DNA of 64,000 bases from JANLVI01 sp031363915 (GCA_031363915.1 JANLVI010000031.1:1-64000), one strand, 5' to 3'; positions 35,870 to 44,709 are shown, counted from the stretch's first letter. Numbers and translations are program-made. Notes: generated from the letters alone by a model not told the origin.

Positions 35870-37290
35870 ACGCCGGTCCCCGCTTCGAGCTGCGCGTTCA
35901 TCTCGCGAAAGACCGCACGGTCGTCGACGACGCGGCGCGCTTTGAAGTCCGTTCGCGGCAGCGTACCGCGCGCGACGATCTCCGCTTTGGTCCGAAGTCC
36001 GAGCAGTTTATGGATGCGTCGGGCCGCCTCGAGTCGGAATTGCTCGGCAGCGTTTGCATCGTCCAGGCTGCTCTCGATGCGCAGCAGCAACTCGTCCATC
36101 GCTGCATCGCGCGTGATGACGATCTGGTGCTCTCCGCCGTAGCCTGGCGTTTCATTCAGGGCCGCATCGATCTCACTTGGATAGACGTTCTCGCCGCGAA
36201 TCGTAAACATGTCATCGATGCGTCCGAAGATGCCTTGCGGCAAACGCGGATAGGTGCGCCCGCACGGGTTTGCGTCATTGACCCAGAGCGTGAGATCGCC
36301 TGATGCAAGACGGATCATTGGCTGCGAGGTGCGTTCGAGGTGCGTGTAGACCGGCGTTCCGCGCTGGCCGTACGGCACGCGCCGCATCGTTTTTGGATCG
36401 CACACTTCCGTGTAGACGACGTCTTGCCAGCAGAGCATCCCGTCCGTCTCGGCGGATCCCGCGACATTCATCCACGGCGACATCTCTGCCATCGAGCCCG
36501 AATCAAAAACTTTCGCACCGTAGAGGTCTTCGATGCGATCGCGCACACCGGGGATCGACGCACCAGGTTCGCCGGAGAAGAACATCGTGCGGAGGCCGAA
36601 GTCGCGCGGACTCAGGCCTTCGGCGATTGCCGTCTGCGCGAGGTGGATCGCGAATGTCGGCGTGCCATAGAATCCGGCAGGCTTCATCGCTTGTAGCCAT
36701 TGCGCGCAGCGTGCCGTCATCCCGGGCGCGCCCGCACCAAACGGAAAGGCTTGCGCGCCAAGTCGTTCGGCGCCGGCAAGCGCGCCCCAACTGCCCATGT
36801 AGAGGCTCAAGATCGCCGCGATGCAGATCATGTCGCCCGGCCGCATCCCCATCGCGTACATGATCCGCGCGTGTGCGTTTGCGATCGCGTTCCAGTCGCT
36901 GCGGCCGATCGCAAACGCGGTCGGTCGTCCTGTCGTGCCGCTCGTCCCGTGAATGTGAAAAATTTCGCGCTCCGGGACGCACAGGTAATCACCGAACGGC
37001 GGCTTTGCCGCTTGCGATTCGCGCAGATCTTTCTTGCTGAGGACCGGGACCTTATTCTCAAAATCTTCGAGCGTTTGCAGATGATCGGGATGGAAACCGG
37101 CGTCATCCCATTTGCGGCGATAGAATCCCGACTCGGCATACGCGTAGCGGCAAACCTCTTGCAGGCGAGCGAGAATCGCACGCTCGCGTAAACCCGGGTC
37201 CATCGTCTCGCGATTCGGAAACCAATACCGGCTGCCGTCGGGCGGGAAATACGCGTTGTCGTATGCCGGCGGGTATGACCAGAATTCCAT
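35866..37290 (-). CDS. hcl: Acyl-CoA ligase, phenylacetate-CoA ligase-like; probable 2-hydroxyisobutyrate-CoA ligase
   Basis: 474 aa from ATG at 37290, or 482 aa from GTG at 37314, which overlaps hcmB by 14 bases. ANL-superfamily ligase of the PaaK branch: AMP-binding P-loop HIHGTSGTTGRPT, FGTPTFAIH-like YGTPTFAIHLAQ, FFSGEPGAS, and a C-terminal domain with FGRIDDMFTIRGENVYPSEI and GTLPRTDFKARRV bearing the adenylation lysine. It should make an acyl-CoA from a short acid with ATP. Lying between hcmB and meaH-hcmA, it most likely activates 2-hydroxyisobutyrate, as in operons where hcl accompanies hcmAB. That substrate is inferred from context. Confidence 0.85.
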   Translation of the reverse strand: MEFWSYPPAYDNAYFPPDGSRYWFPNRETMDPGLRERAILARLQEVCRYAYAESGFYRRKWDDAGFHPDHLQTLEDFENKVPVLSKKDLRESQAAKPPFGDYLCVPEREIFHIHGTSGTTGRPTAFAIGRSDWNAIANAHARIMYAMGMRPGDMICIAAILSLYMGSWGALAGAERLGAQAFPFGAGAPGMTARCAQWLQAMKPAGFYGTPTFAIHLAQTAIAEGLSPRDFGLRTMFFSGEPGASIPGVRDRIEDLYGAKVFDSGSMAEMSPWMNVAGSAETDGMLCWQDVVYTEVCDPKTMRRVPYGQRGTPVYTHLERTSQPMIRLASGDLTLWVNDANPCGRTYPRLPQGIFGRIDDMFTIRGENVYPSEIDAALNETPGYGGEHQIVITRDAAMDELLLRIESSLDDANAAEQFRLEAARRIHKLLGLRTKAEIVARGTLPRTDFKARRVVDDRAVFREMNAQLEAGTGV

Positions 37291-37300
37291 CGCGTTCGTG

Positions 37301-37708
37301 TTAGCGCGCTCCACGTTCGTTCACCAGCCGCGTCAGCGTAGCAACGATGGCATCGGGCGGCGTATCTTGCAGCATCACCTCAGCGACGCCCATTGCCTTG
37401 AGTGCGACGACGTCTTCGTCGGGCATCACGCCGCCCGCAACGACGATCATGTCTCGCACGCCTTTTTCATCGAGCAGCTTGAAAATTTTCGGAAAGACGG
37501 TGAGTTGTACGCCGGAGAGCAGGCTCACACCGAGGATATCGACGTCCTCTTGCACCGCCGCGTTCACCACTTCTTCGGGTGTACGATGGAGACCGGAGTA
37601 AATCACATCCATCCCGGCGTCGCGCAGCGTGCGTGCGACGACGCGCACACCTCGATCGTGACCGTCGAGGCCGACTTTCGCCATCAGTACGCGAATGGGT
37701 TGGCTCAT
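37301..37708 (-). CDS. hcmB: 2-hydroxyisobutyryl-CoA mutase small, cobalamin-binding subunit
   Basis: 135 aa from ATG at 37708, with a strong GGAGG (37714-37718) five bases upstream; longer frames antisense the DUF1289 gene and are not supported. B12-binding Rossmann-like domain: VLMAKVGLDGHDRGVRVVARTLRDAGMDV carries the DxHxxG motif with lower-ligand His17, then GVSLLSG (SxL) and VVAGGVMP (GG). It holds adenosylcobalamin for HcmA. First gene of the four-gene operon hcmB-hcl-meaH-hcmA. Confidence 0.9.
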   Translation of the reverse strand: MSQPIRVLMAKVGLDGHDRGVRVVARTLRDAGMDVIYSGLHRTPEEVVNAAVQEDVDILGVSLLSGVQLTVFPKIFKLLDEKGVRDMIVVAGGVMPDEDVVALKAMGVAEVMLQDTPPDAIVATLTRLVNERGAR

Positions 37709-37774
37709 AACTACCTCCAGCGTCGTCGAAACTTCGGTCATACTTGCGCCTCGGAATGGGAGAATCTTTCGCAA

Positions 37775-37996
37775 TTGAATGAATCGCTCTCGCCCTGCAT
37801 CGGAATTTGCGAATTGGAAGCGGACGTTGACCGTTGCCGCGGATGCCTGCGCACGCTCGCCGAGGTCGCCGCCTGGCCGATGCTCTCCCAGTCGGCGAAG
37901 AGCGCTGTCCTGGCCGACCTCAAACGGCGGCCCCGAGGGCAAGCGAGCGCCAGCGCGAATGGTCCGGCATCTTACCGTCCACCGGAGGAATCATGA
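37775..37996 (+). CDS. DUF1289-type small Cys-rich protein
   Basis: 73 aa from TTG at 37775, with GGGAGA about 12 bases upstream. The core PCIGICELEADVDRCRGCLRTLAEVAAW is the DUF1289 signature, with four cysteines (PCxGxC ... CRGC) that probably bind a metal or cluster. Members are short and uncharacterised. It is divergent from hcmB, sharing about 66 bases of upstream sequence, and its stop overlaps the next gene as ATGA. Confidence 0.72.
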   Translation: MNESLSPCIGICELEADVDRCRGCLRTLAEVAAWPMLSQSAKSAVLADLKRRPRGQASASANGPASYRPPEES

Positions 37997-38193
37997 AGCG
38001 CTTACTTTCGCTCGTTATGGCTGCGGCGTTTGCCGCCTCGCTTGGAACCAGTGCCTTTGCCGACACGATGAAGGACGATTCGATGAAATCGTCCATGCCG
38101 ATGAAGATGAAGTGCCCAAAAGGCAAAACCTACGTCAGCAGCTACAAGAAAAAAGACGGAAAAATGACCAAAGGGTACTGCCGCAAGTCGTAA
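37993..38193 (+). CDS. Small secreted Met/Lys-rich peptide
   Basis: 66 aa from ATG at 37993, with GGAGGA three bases upstream. A signal peptide (MKRLLSLVMAAAFAASLGTSAFA) precedes a mature part of about 43 residues rich in Met and Lys, with two Cys (KMKCPKGKTYVSSYKKKDGKMTKGYCRKS). The Met clusters (DSMKSSMPMKMK) could bind copper or be redox-active, but this is speculative. Coupled by ATGA to the DUF1289 gene; a strong hairpin follows. Confidence 0.7.
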   Translation: MKRLLSLVMAAAFAASLGTSAFADTMKDDSMKSSMPMKMKCPKGKTYVSSYKKKDGKMTKGYCRKS

Positions 38194-38208
38194 GTCCGCG
38201 TAAAACTC

Positions 38209-38250
38209 GAAGCGGCGCCGTTTCCTGACGGCGCCGCTTCTGACTGTACT
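38209..38250 (+). terminator. Hairpin after the DUF1289/small-peptide pair
   Basis: A perfect 13-bp stem (38209-38221 with 38228-38240, loop TTCCTG). The T tract is poor, so it may be a partial terminator or an RNA-stabilising structure. Confidence 0.55.
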
Positions 38251-38273
38251 AGGCATGATGAAAAGCGATCGCC

Positions 38274-39074
38274 TTGCGCGGGATTGATTTGTACGAAGGT
38301 GCGGGCGACGTCGACTGGTCTGCACTTGGCGATGTTGGATTCGCAATCATTAAAGCGACCGAAGGCGCGACCATACGCGACGCGCGATTTGCTCGGCACT
38401 GGCCCGCGATAAAAAAAGCCGGCTTGATTCGCGGCGCGTACCACTTTTTTTACGCGGCGTCATCGACGCCGCAAGCACAAGCCGAGGCGTTTCTCGCAGC
38501 GGTCGGTCCGCTCGCCGAGCGCGATCTACCGCCGGCACTCGATATCGAGGAATCCTCGCTGCAAGGCGTCGCGCCCGTGACCGTAATCGCCCACGTGCGT
38601 ACGTGGCTCGATATCGTCGAACGCCGCTTGCGAACACCGCAAGGTAAACCGCTGCGACCGATCGTCTACACGAACGCCGATACCTGGAACGCGCTTGGCA
38701 ACCCTGACGGCTTCAACGATTACCCGTTGTGGATCGCGAGCCCCGGCGAGGGCGACCCGGATATTCCGGTGCCGTTCGGACGGAACGACTGGTTGATCCG
38801 GCAGACCGCCTTCGATGAAAACCACGCCGGTGTTGCGGGCCGCGTCGATTTCAACGTCGATCAAGAATTCCAACGCGGCGCAAGCGGTGCGCGGGTGCGC
38901 GAGATTCAGCAACGGTTCAAATCGCTTCTCGCCGAATCGACAGACCCCGGCACGATCGACGGTAATTTCGGACCGAGGACGGAAGCTGCCGTGCGCGCGT
39001 TTCAGCGCACGCGACGTCTGCCCATCGACGGGATCGTCGGATTGAACACTTGGGTCGAACTCATCTGGTCGTAG
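38274..39074 (+). CDS. GH25 lysozyme with C-terminal peptidoglycan-binding domain
   Basis: 266 aa from TTG at 38274; a stop at 38259 limits the frame, and no ATG/GTG lies between. GH25 (Chalaropsis-type muramidase): RGIDLYEGAGDVDW with the first acidic residue, FAIIKATEGATIRD, LIRGAYHFFYAAS, and PPALDIEES with the catalytic D/E pair. A peptidoglycan_binding_1 domain (GASGARVREIQQRFKSL ... GNFGPRTEAAVRAFQ) occupies about 200-265. It cleaves the N-acetylmuramic acid-beta-1,4-GlcNAc bond. No signal peptide is seen, so its export route is unclear. Confidence 0.85.
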   Translation: MRGIDLYEGAGDVDWSALGDVGFAIIKATEGATIRDARFARHWPAIKKAGLIRGAYHFFYAASSTPQAQAEAFLAAVGPLAERDLPPALDIEESSLQGVAPVTVIAHVRTWLDIVERRLRTPQGKPLRPIVYTNADTWNALGNPDGFNDYPLWIASPGEGDPDIPVPFGRNDWLIRQTAFDENHAGVAGRVDFNVDQEFQRGASGARVREIQQRFKSLLAESTDPGTIDGNFGPRTEAAVRAFQRTRRLPIDGIVGLNTWVELIWS

Positions 39075-39440
39075 GACTAGGGGATCGGCCACCATGCGGC
39101 ATAACAGCGCCCTCGCCAACAATTGCATTGTCTAACTGGGTATTGTTCAATTTTAATTCCGACCGAGATAGTCGGGTCCGGCACGACGATAAAATGAGGC
39201 GCTGACGTTATGGCGCCGTTTTCTAAGTCATTGATCCGTTGCAACTTCGATACTGCAGTGTCGGACGCTCGGCTTCGAGTAAGTAGGTTTGATTTGCTGA
39301 CCGCGCCGCACGTCCACCGACAATTACAGCTGCGACGGTGCCAAGAAATGGGCCCCATGTAGTCAGAGCCGTCTGCCATTTAGGCGCTGATAAGAAGAGG
39401 CATTCGCAGAGAATTGATGCCTCGGCAACATCAAATTCTC
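39075..39440. other. Gene-poor stretch with a possible decayed small membrane-protein gene
   Basis: AT-richer than its flanks. On the minus strand one frame gives TWGPFLGTVAAVIVGGRAA..., a membrane-anchor-like segment, then a stop and frameshift before a helical tail in the same frame (LNNTQLDNAI). A 100-codon minus ORF (39077-39379) crosses it without recognisable content. It is probably a broken small gene; nothing else seen. Confidence 0.3.
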
Positions 39441-41273
39441 TTAGGCAAGGACCTTGTCGCCACGCTTGCGCGCACGCAGACGGTCGGTTTCGTTGAGCAT
39501 GCGCTTGCGGATGCGGATCGATTTCGGCGTGATCTCGACGAGTTCGTCGTCTTCGATGAATTCGATCGCGCGTTCGAGCGACATCTCTTCGGGCGGCGAA
39601 ACTTTGGTCGAATCATCCGAACCCGAGGCGCGCATGTTCGTAAGTTTCTTTGCCTTGACGACGTTGATCGCGATGTCTTTGTCGTCGTTGGTGCGGCCGA
39701 CGACCATGCCTTCGTAGACGTCGATTTGCGGTCCGACGAAAAAGCGGCCGCGCGATTCGAGTCCGACCATGGCGTACTCGGTCGTAAAGCCGGTTTCGCT
39801 TGCGACGAGCGCGCCGACACTGCGGCCCGGGATCTCGCCGGCAAGCGGCTGGTGATCGTGATACGTGTGCGACATGACGGCCGTACCGCGCGAGAGCGTG
39901 AGTAGTTCGCCGCGCAGACCGAAGATGGCGCGCGTGGGCATCGTGTATTCCATACGGCGCGTTTCGCCGACCTGGAACATGTTGGACATCATCGCGCGGC
40001 GGCGGCCGAGCGACTCGATCACCGCGCCCGCATACTCTTCTTGCACGTCGATGACGACGTACTCGACCGGTTCCATCTTCACGCCATCGCGTTCGGTGAT
40101 GATGACCTGCGGTTTGGAAACGCCGATTTCGAAGCCTTCGCGACGCATCGTTTCGATCAGAATCGAAAGATGCAGTTCGCCGCGGCCGCGCACTTCGAAC
40201 GTGTCGGCAGAATCCGTATCTTCGACACGCAGCGCGACGTTCGATTCGAGTTCGCGCATGAGGCGGTCGCGAATCTGACGCGAGGTGAGGAATTTGCCCT
40301 CTTTGCCTGCGAACGGCGAGTTATTAACCATAAAGAACATCGCGACCGTCGGTTCGTCGACGGCGACGGCGGTGATACCCTCGGGGACGTCGGCCGATGC
40401 GATCGTATCACCGATGTTGAGGCCTTCGATGCCGGAGACGCAAATGATGTCGCCGGCGGTGGCTTCCTCGATCTCGATCCGTTCCAGGCCCGCGAACGCA
40501 AGAATCTTCGTGAGACGCAGGCCGTTTTCGATCGCGCCGCCGTCGTGGGCGATCTTGGCGATCGCCGAGTTCACTTTCATCGAACCGCGGAACACGCGGC
40601 CGATGCCGATGCGACCCACATATTTATTGTGGTCGATTGCGGAGACGAGCATTTGGAAGCCGCCGTCTTCGGCGGGTGCCTCCGGAATGTGTTTGACGAT
40701 CGTCTCGAAGAGCGGTTCGAGGTTTTCACCGGCATCCTCGAGTTTGTATTGCGCGATTCCCGCGCGGCCGTTGGTGTACACGACCGGGAAATCGGCTTGT
40801 TCGTCAGAGGCACCGAGTTCGATGTAGAGATCGAAGACTTCGTTGACGACTTCTTCGGCGCGCGCATCTTTGCGATCGATTTTGTTGACGACCACAATCG
40901 AGTGCAGATCGAGTTCAAGCGCCTTGCGGAGCACGAAACGCGTTTGCGGCATGACGCCCTCGGCGGCATCGACCAGCAACACCACGCCCTGCACCATCTG
41001 CAGAACGCGTTCGACCTCGCCGCCAAAGTCGGCGTGGCCCGGCGTGTCGACGATATTGAATTTTACGTCGCCATGCTTCACCGCGGTATTTTTTGCCAAA
41101 ATCGTAATTCCGCGCTCTTTTTCCAGCGGATTACTATCCATCATGCGGGTTTCGGTGGCCGCGCCTTCACGGAAAACACCAGATTGCTTGAGCATCGCGT
41201 CGACGAGGGTGGTCTTGCCGTGGTCAACGTGCGCGATGATAGCAACGTTACGGATATCGCTTCGAGTTCTCAC
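39441..41273 (-). CDS. typA: Ribosome-associated GTPase TypA/BipA
   Basis: 610 aa. Translation-factor GTPase: VAIIAHVDHGKTTLVDAML (G1), EKERGITILAKN (G2), DTPGHADFGGEVERVL (G3) and NKIDRKDARAEEV (G4), then EF-G-like domains and the TypA-specific C-terminal domain (RGTAVMSHTYHDHQPLAGEI). It helps 50S assembly and stress or cold adaptation. It follows uppS after 25 bases on the same strand and could share its transcript. Confidence 0.96.
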   Translation of the reverse strand: MRTRSDIRNVAIIAHVDHGKTTLVDAMLKQSGVFREGAATETRMMDSNPLEKERGITILAKNTAVKHGDVKFNIVDTPGHADFGGEVERVLQMVQGVVLLVDAAEGVMPQTRFVLRKALELDLHSIVVVNKIDRKDARAEEVVNEVFDLYIELGASDEQADFPVVYTNGRAGIAQYKLEDAGENLEPLFETIVKHIPEAPAEDGGFQMLVSAIDHNKYVGRIGIGRVFRGSMKVNSAIAKIAHDGGAIENGLRLTKILAFAGLERIEIEEATAGDIICVSGIEGLNIGDTIASADVPEGITAVAVDEPTVAMFFMVNNSPFAGKEGKFLTSRQIRDRLMRELESNVALRVEDTDSADTFEVRGRGELHLSILIETMRREGFEIGVSKPQVIITERDGVKMEPVEYVVIDVQEEYAGAVIESLGRRRAMMSNMFQVGETRRMEYTMPTRAIFGLRGELLTLSRGTAVMSHTYHDHQPLAGEIPGRSVGALVASETGFTTEYAMVGLESRGRFFVGPQIDVYEGMVVGRTNDDKDIAINVVKAKKLTNMRASGSDDSTKVSPPEEMSLERAIEFIEDDELVEITPKSIRIRKRMLNETDRLRARKRGDKVLA

Positions 41274-41298
41274 AAGGCTTCAGTATATCACGAAACGC

Positions 41299-42030
41299 CT
41301 ATTTGCCGAAACGCCTCTGTCGGTGTGAGTACGCGACGAGGGCCTCCTCGAAGGTCGAGCGGTTGAAATCGGGCCAAGGCGTGGGAGTTGCCCACAGTTC
41401 GGCATAGGCCGACTGGTAGAGAAGAAAGTTGGAGAGGCGCAGTTCCCCGCCGGTCCGGATGATGAGATCCGGGTCGGGGAGGCCGCCGGTCGTGAGGCGG
41501 GCGGCGATCGCCGGCTCGTCGATTGCGGACGGTTCGAGGATGCCCGAGGCGACGTCGAGAGCGAGCGAGCGCACGGCATCAGCCATCTCGCGGCGGGCGC
41601 TGTAGTCGATGGCGACGTTGAGAACGAGGCCCTCCGAGGCGGCCGTGGCAGTCTCCAGCGAGACGAGTGCCGCGCTGGTCGCTTGGGGGAGCCGGTCGAG
41701 GCGGCCGATGATGCGCACGCGGATCCCGGCCCGGGCGAGCGATGCTTGTTCGCGGCGTGCCATGCGTGCCACGAGGGCGAGCAGCGGCCCCACTTCGGAC
41801 TGCGCGCGCCCCCAGTTTTCTTCCGAGAACGCGAAAATCGTGAGAACGTCGATCCCATGGGCGATCGCCGCGGCGATCGTCTGCTGCAACGCCCGCACGC
41901 CGCGACGGTGACCGTCGAGCGCACCCAAACCTTGGGCGTGCGCCCAGCGCCGGTTCCCATCCATGATGATGGCGACGTGTCTTGGGATCGTGAGCTGCTG
42001 TGCGGCGGGGCGCGGTGAACGAGCGATCAT
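41299..42030 (-). CDS. uppS: Isoprenyl transferase (undecaprenyl diphosphate synthase)
   Basis: 243 aa from ATG at 42030, overlapping the upstream regulator's stop as ATGA. Cis-prenyltransferase: PRHVAIIMDGNRRWAHAQG with the catalytic Asp and GNRRWA pyrophosphate site, GHRRGVRALQQTI, LTIFAFSEENWGR, and DLIIRTGGELRLSNFLLYQSAYAELW. It makes the C55 lipid carrier for peptidoglycan. It is usually next to cdsA/frr; here it sits downstream of a winged-helix regulator and upstream of typA. Confidence 0.95.
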   Translation of the reverse strand: MIARSPRPAAQQLTIPRHVAIIMDGNRRWAHAQGLGALDGHRRGVRALQQTIAAAIAHGIDVLTIFAFSEENWGRAQSEVGPLLALVARMARREQASLARAGIRVRIIGRLDRLPQATSAALVSLETATAASEGLVLNVAIDYSARREMADAVRSLALDVASGILEPSAIDEPAIAARLTTGGLPDPDLIIRTGGELRLSNFLLYQSAYAELWATPTPWPDFNRSTFEEALVAYSHRQRRFGK

Positions 42031-42386
42031 GATTGTGTCGCCAGGCGTGCGCCGCTCGGCGCGGCAGCCTGCGTCTGGACCGCGCGCACGACCGACTCGA
42101 GTTCGTCGATGTAGGCAAGAAATCGTGTCCGGCCGTCTTCGGTGATGCGCACGATGGTCGTCGGGCGGCCGTTGCCGCGCACGCGTTCGAGCGAGACGAT
42201 TCCCACCTCGGCGAGCGCGTGCAAGTGACGGTTCAAGTTGCCGTCGGTCAACGCGCACGCGTCTTGCAGTTCGGTGAACCGCATGCCCTCGACGTTCGCG
42301 ATCAGACACGTGCAGACGGCGAGCCGTCCGCGTTCGTGAAAAATCCGTTCCAGGCCGGCATACGCAAAGTCACCGCTTTTATTCAT
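42027..42386 (-). CDS. Winged-helix transcriptional regulator
   Basis: 119 aa from ATG at 42386, with GAGGAGA just upstream. A winged-helix DNA-binding domain of the HTH_34/ArsR-MarR-like type: ERGRLAVCTCLIANVEGMRFTELQDACALTDGNLNRHLHALAEVGIVSLERVRGNGRPTTIVRIT (recognition helix in LTDGNLNRHLHAL). Such small regulators typically sit beside a membrane protein gene, as here, and repress the pair. It overlaps the upstream membrane gene by 8 bases. Confidence 0.8.
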   Translation of the reverse strand: MNKSGDFAYAGLERIFHERGRLAVCTCLIANVEGMRFTELQDACALTDGNLNRHLHALAEVGIVSLERVRGNGRPTTIVRITEDGRTRFLAYIDELESVVRAVQTQAAAPSGARLATQS

Positions 42387-42987
42387 GATTCTCCTCACGG
42401 TCGCGCAAGACGAGCGCGCCGATTGCAATTTGTCCGGTACCGAAAACGAACGACATCACGTACCACGCCAGTGGATCGACAACGTCGGATATGAAAAGCA
42501 ACGCGCCCGCGCAGCCGAAGCCGAGTGCGATCCACGCCGCGCCGCGCGGCAGCATCGTACGCGATGCGAAAAGCCCGATCGCATATGCGCCGCACCAGAG
42601 TCCGGGCAGCAAATCGAAATCGTTATGGTGCACGAGCGAGAGCGTCATCACGCCGCCCATCAAAATCGCGGGCAAAATCGTCATGCCGACGCTGCGAATT
42701 TCACGCCGGCTTCGTGAGCTCCAGTTGCGTGCGAGCCAAACGCCGATCGCCCCGTAGTTGATGAGCAGCGCGAACACCAGGCACGAAATCCAAATCGCAA
42801 GATAGCGCCGGTCATCGAGCGCGCCGTGCGGCGCTGGGAGCATGATCGCTTGGTAGGCGCCCGTGCCGATCGCGACGATCCCGCTTGCGATGGCGGCGAC
42901 GCCCGAAATCCCGCGGAAGCGCTGCGCTGCGGCAAGTCGCGTGCGCACTTCGGCGAGGTCGGCCATCGCGCGATTGACTTCCATCAT
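42379..42987 (-). CDS. Multi-pass membrane protein paired with a winged-helix regulator
   Basis: 202 aa. After an amphipathic N-terminus (MMEVNRAMADLAEVRTRLAAAQRFRG) there are about six hydrophobic helices (GVAAIASGIVAIGTGAYQAI, LAIWISCLVFALLINYGAIGVWL, MTILPAILMGGVMTLSL, GLWCGAYAIGLFAS and two more). No catalytic motif. The adjacent regulator gene suggests a two-gene module of unknown function. Its start overlaps the possible upstream ATG of the divergent helicase gene. Confidence 0.7.
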   Translation of the reverse strand: MMEVNRAMADLAEVRTRLAAAQRFRGISGVAAIASGIVAIGTGAYQAIMLPAPHGALDDRRYLAIWISCLVFALLINYGAIGVWLARNWSSRSRREIRSVGMTILPAILMGGVMTLSLVHHNDFDLLPGLWCGAYAIGLFASRTMLPRGAAWIALGFGCAGALLFISDVVDPLAWYVMSFVFGTGQIAIGALVLRDREENHE

Positions 42988-43081
42988 GCTGGTCTACTTT
43001 GTAACACAGAGTTATGGCCGATGCAAGGCTGAAGCGATTCCTCCGAGGCGTGGCTCCCGGGTCGTTCGAACAACGGCCGTC

Positions 43082-44707
43082 GTGTTCGAGCGCCTTCCCG
43101 AGTGGACGTTCCCCTTGCGCGCGTGGCAGCGCGAAGCGAGTACGGACTGGCTCGGCCGGCGTCCGGACGACGCTTTGATCGTTGCCACGCCCGGCGCCGG
43201 CAAAACAAAATTTGCCGCGCGGATCGTCCACGCACTCTTACGCGACCGCTCGATCGAGCGCGCGATCGTCGTCGTCCCGCGCGAGCACCTCAAGTCGCAG
43301 GTTGCAATTGCCCTCGCCGAATGCGGCGTGCGGGTCGATCACAAATTCGCGAACGCCGCGGGCACGCTTGCAAACGACGTCCACGGTGCTGTCGTCAGTT
43401 ACCAGCAAGTCGCCTTTGCACCGCACGTGTACCGTGCTCTCTCCAAGAAGCCCACGCTCGTCGTCCTCGATGAGATCCATCACGCGGCCGATGCCGCAAC
43501 GTGGGGCAACGCTTTGCGTACGGCGTTCGGTGGCGCGCAGCATCGCATCGCGCTTTCGGGAACACCGTTCCGCTCGGACGGTCTGCCGATTCCGTTCGTG
43601 CAGTACGAAGCGGGTGTCTCGCTTGCCGATTATGGCTACGACTATGCCGAAGCGCTGCGCGACGGTGTTTGTCGGCCGATCGTCTTTCCGCTCCACGGCG
43701 GCATCGCCGAGTGGATCAGCCGCGACGGACGCGCGATGCTCGCGTCCTTCGAGACGGCGCTCGAATCGCGTGCGATGGAAAGCGAGCGGTTGCGCACGGC
43801 GCTCACGCAAGAGTCGTGGATCGGCGACGTGCTCATGAAGGCGCATACGCGACTGCTCGAACTCCGCGCCGAGGGCGATCGCGATTGCGCGGGCTTGGTG
43901 GTCGCCATGAATCAGGACCACGCCCGCTTTATCGCCTCGCTGATGAAACGGCTGCTCGGCGTCGAGCCCACCCTCGTCGTCTCCGAAGACGAACGCGCCT
44001 CGCTGAAGATCAAGACGTTTGGGCGCGGACGCGATCCGTGGATCGTCGCCGTGCATATGGTCTCCGAGGGCGTAGATATTCCGCGGCTGCGCGTCGGCGT
44101 GTATGCGAGTAACGTCAATACCGAAATGTACTTCCGCCAGTTTTGCGGCCGCTTCGTACGCACGCAGAAGTCGGCGCCGGGCGAATCGGCATTCGTGTAC
44201 TTGCCCGACGATCCGGCGCTTGGGGCGCTCGCGAGTCGCATCGCCGTCGACGTGCGCTCAACGCTCCGTTTCAAGCGCGAGTTCGACGAGCTCGCCGCAG
44301 CACAGCGCACGCAGAGTGAACCAAGCGATGCACTCGGCGAATATGCCTCGATTTCCGCGTCGGCGACAGAGTCGCGCACGCTCGACTTCGGCCCGCTCTT
44401 CGATCGCGAACGCTGGCTACGCGCCGAACCGGCCAAAAACGGCGAGCCGACGAAAGTCGCTGCCTTGGTCAAAAACAATTCGCATCATGAAACTATTGGA
44501 GACGCCAAGGAATCGCTGCGCAAATCTGTAGCCGCGCTCGTTTCGCGTGTCAGCGACAAATTTAACGTTGACTATAAGAGGGTGCACGCGACGCTGAACA
44601 CGCGTTTTGGCGGCCCGATCGGCACGGCGACGGTCGACGGACTAACGGCGCGCGCCAAGACCGCGCAGAGCTGGCTTGCAAATAATGTGTACGATGGCCT
44701 GCGTTAG
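43082..44707 (+). CDS. Superfamily II DNA/RNA helicase (ResIII-type)
   Basis: 541 aa from GTG at 43082; ATG at 42986 is a longer option. The RecA-like pair is clear: Q-motif-like FPLRAWQREA, Walker A IVATPGAGKTKFAARIV, motif Ia VVVPREHLKSQ, DEIH box LVVLDEIHHAADA, motif III ALSGTPFRSDG, and in domain 2 the SF2 motifs VSEGVDIPRLRVGVYA and FRQFCGRFVRTQ. A C-terminal region of about 120 residues is unassigned. No methylase, nuclease or specificity subunit is adjacent, so it is a stand-alone helicase rather than a restriction subunit. Confidence 0.85.
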   Translation: MFERLPEWTFPLRAWQREASTDWLGRRPDDALIVATPGAGKTKFAARIVHALLRDRSIERAIVVVPREHLKSQVAIALAECGVRVDHKFANAAGTLANDVHGAVVSYQQVAFAPHVYRALSKKPTLVVLDEIHHAADAATWGNALRTAFGGAQHRIALSGTPFRSDGLPIPFVQYEAGVSLADYGYDYAEALRDGVCRPIVFPLHGGIAEWISRDGRAMLASFETALESRAMESERLRTALTQESWIGDVLMKAHTRLLELRAEGDRDCAGLVVAMNQDHARFIASLMKRLLGVEPTLVVSEDERASLKIKTFGRGRDPWIVAVHMVSEGVDIPRLRVGVYASNVNTEMYFRQFCGRFVRTQKSAPGESAFVYLPDDPALGALASRIAVDVRSTLRFKREFDELAAAQRTQSEPSDALGEYASISASATESRTLDFGPLFDRERWLRAEPAKNGEPTKVAALVKNNSHHETIGDAKESLRKSVAALVSRVSDKFNVDYKRVHATLNTRFGGPIGTATVDGLTARAKTAQSWLANNVYDGLR

Positions 44708-44709
44708 GC

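Noticed and set aside
38209..38240. SECIS element candidate
   Set aside because: Hairpin lies after a TAA stop of a peptide with no UGA codon and has no bulge/loop features expected for SelB binding.
40041..41366. 441-codon plus-strand frame opposite typA
   Set aside because: Antisense shadow caused by codon bias; typA has all GTPase motifs.
43082..44707. Type I or III restriction subunit or defence helicase
   Set aside because: No methyltransferase, specificity or nuclease genes adjacent; it stands alone among housekeeping genes.
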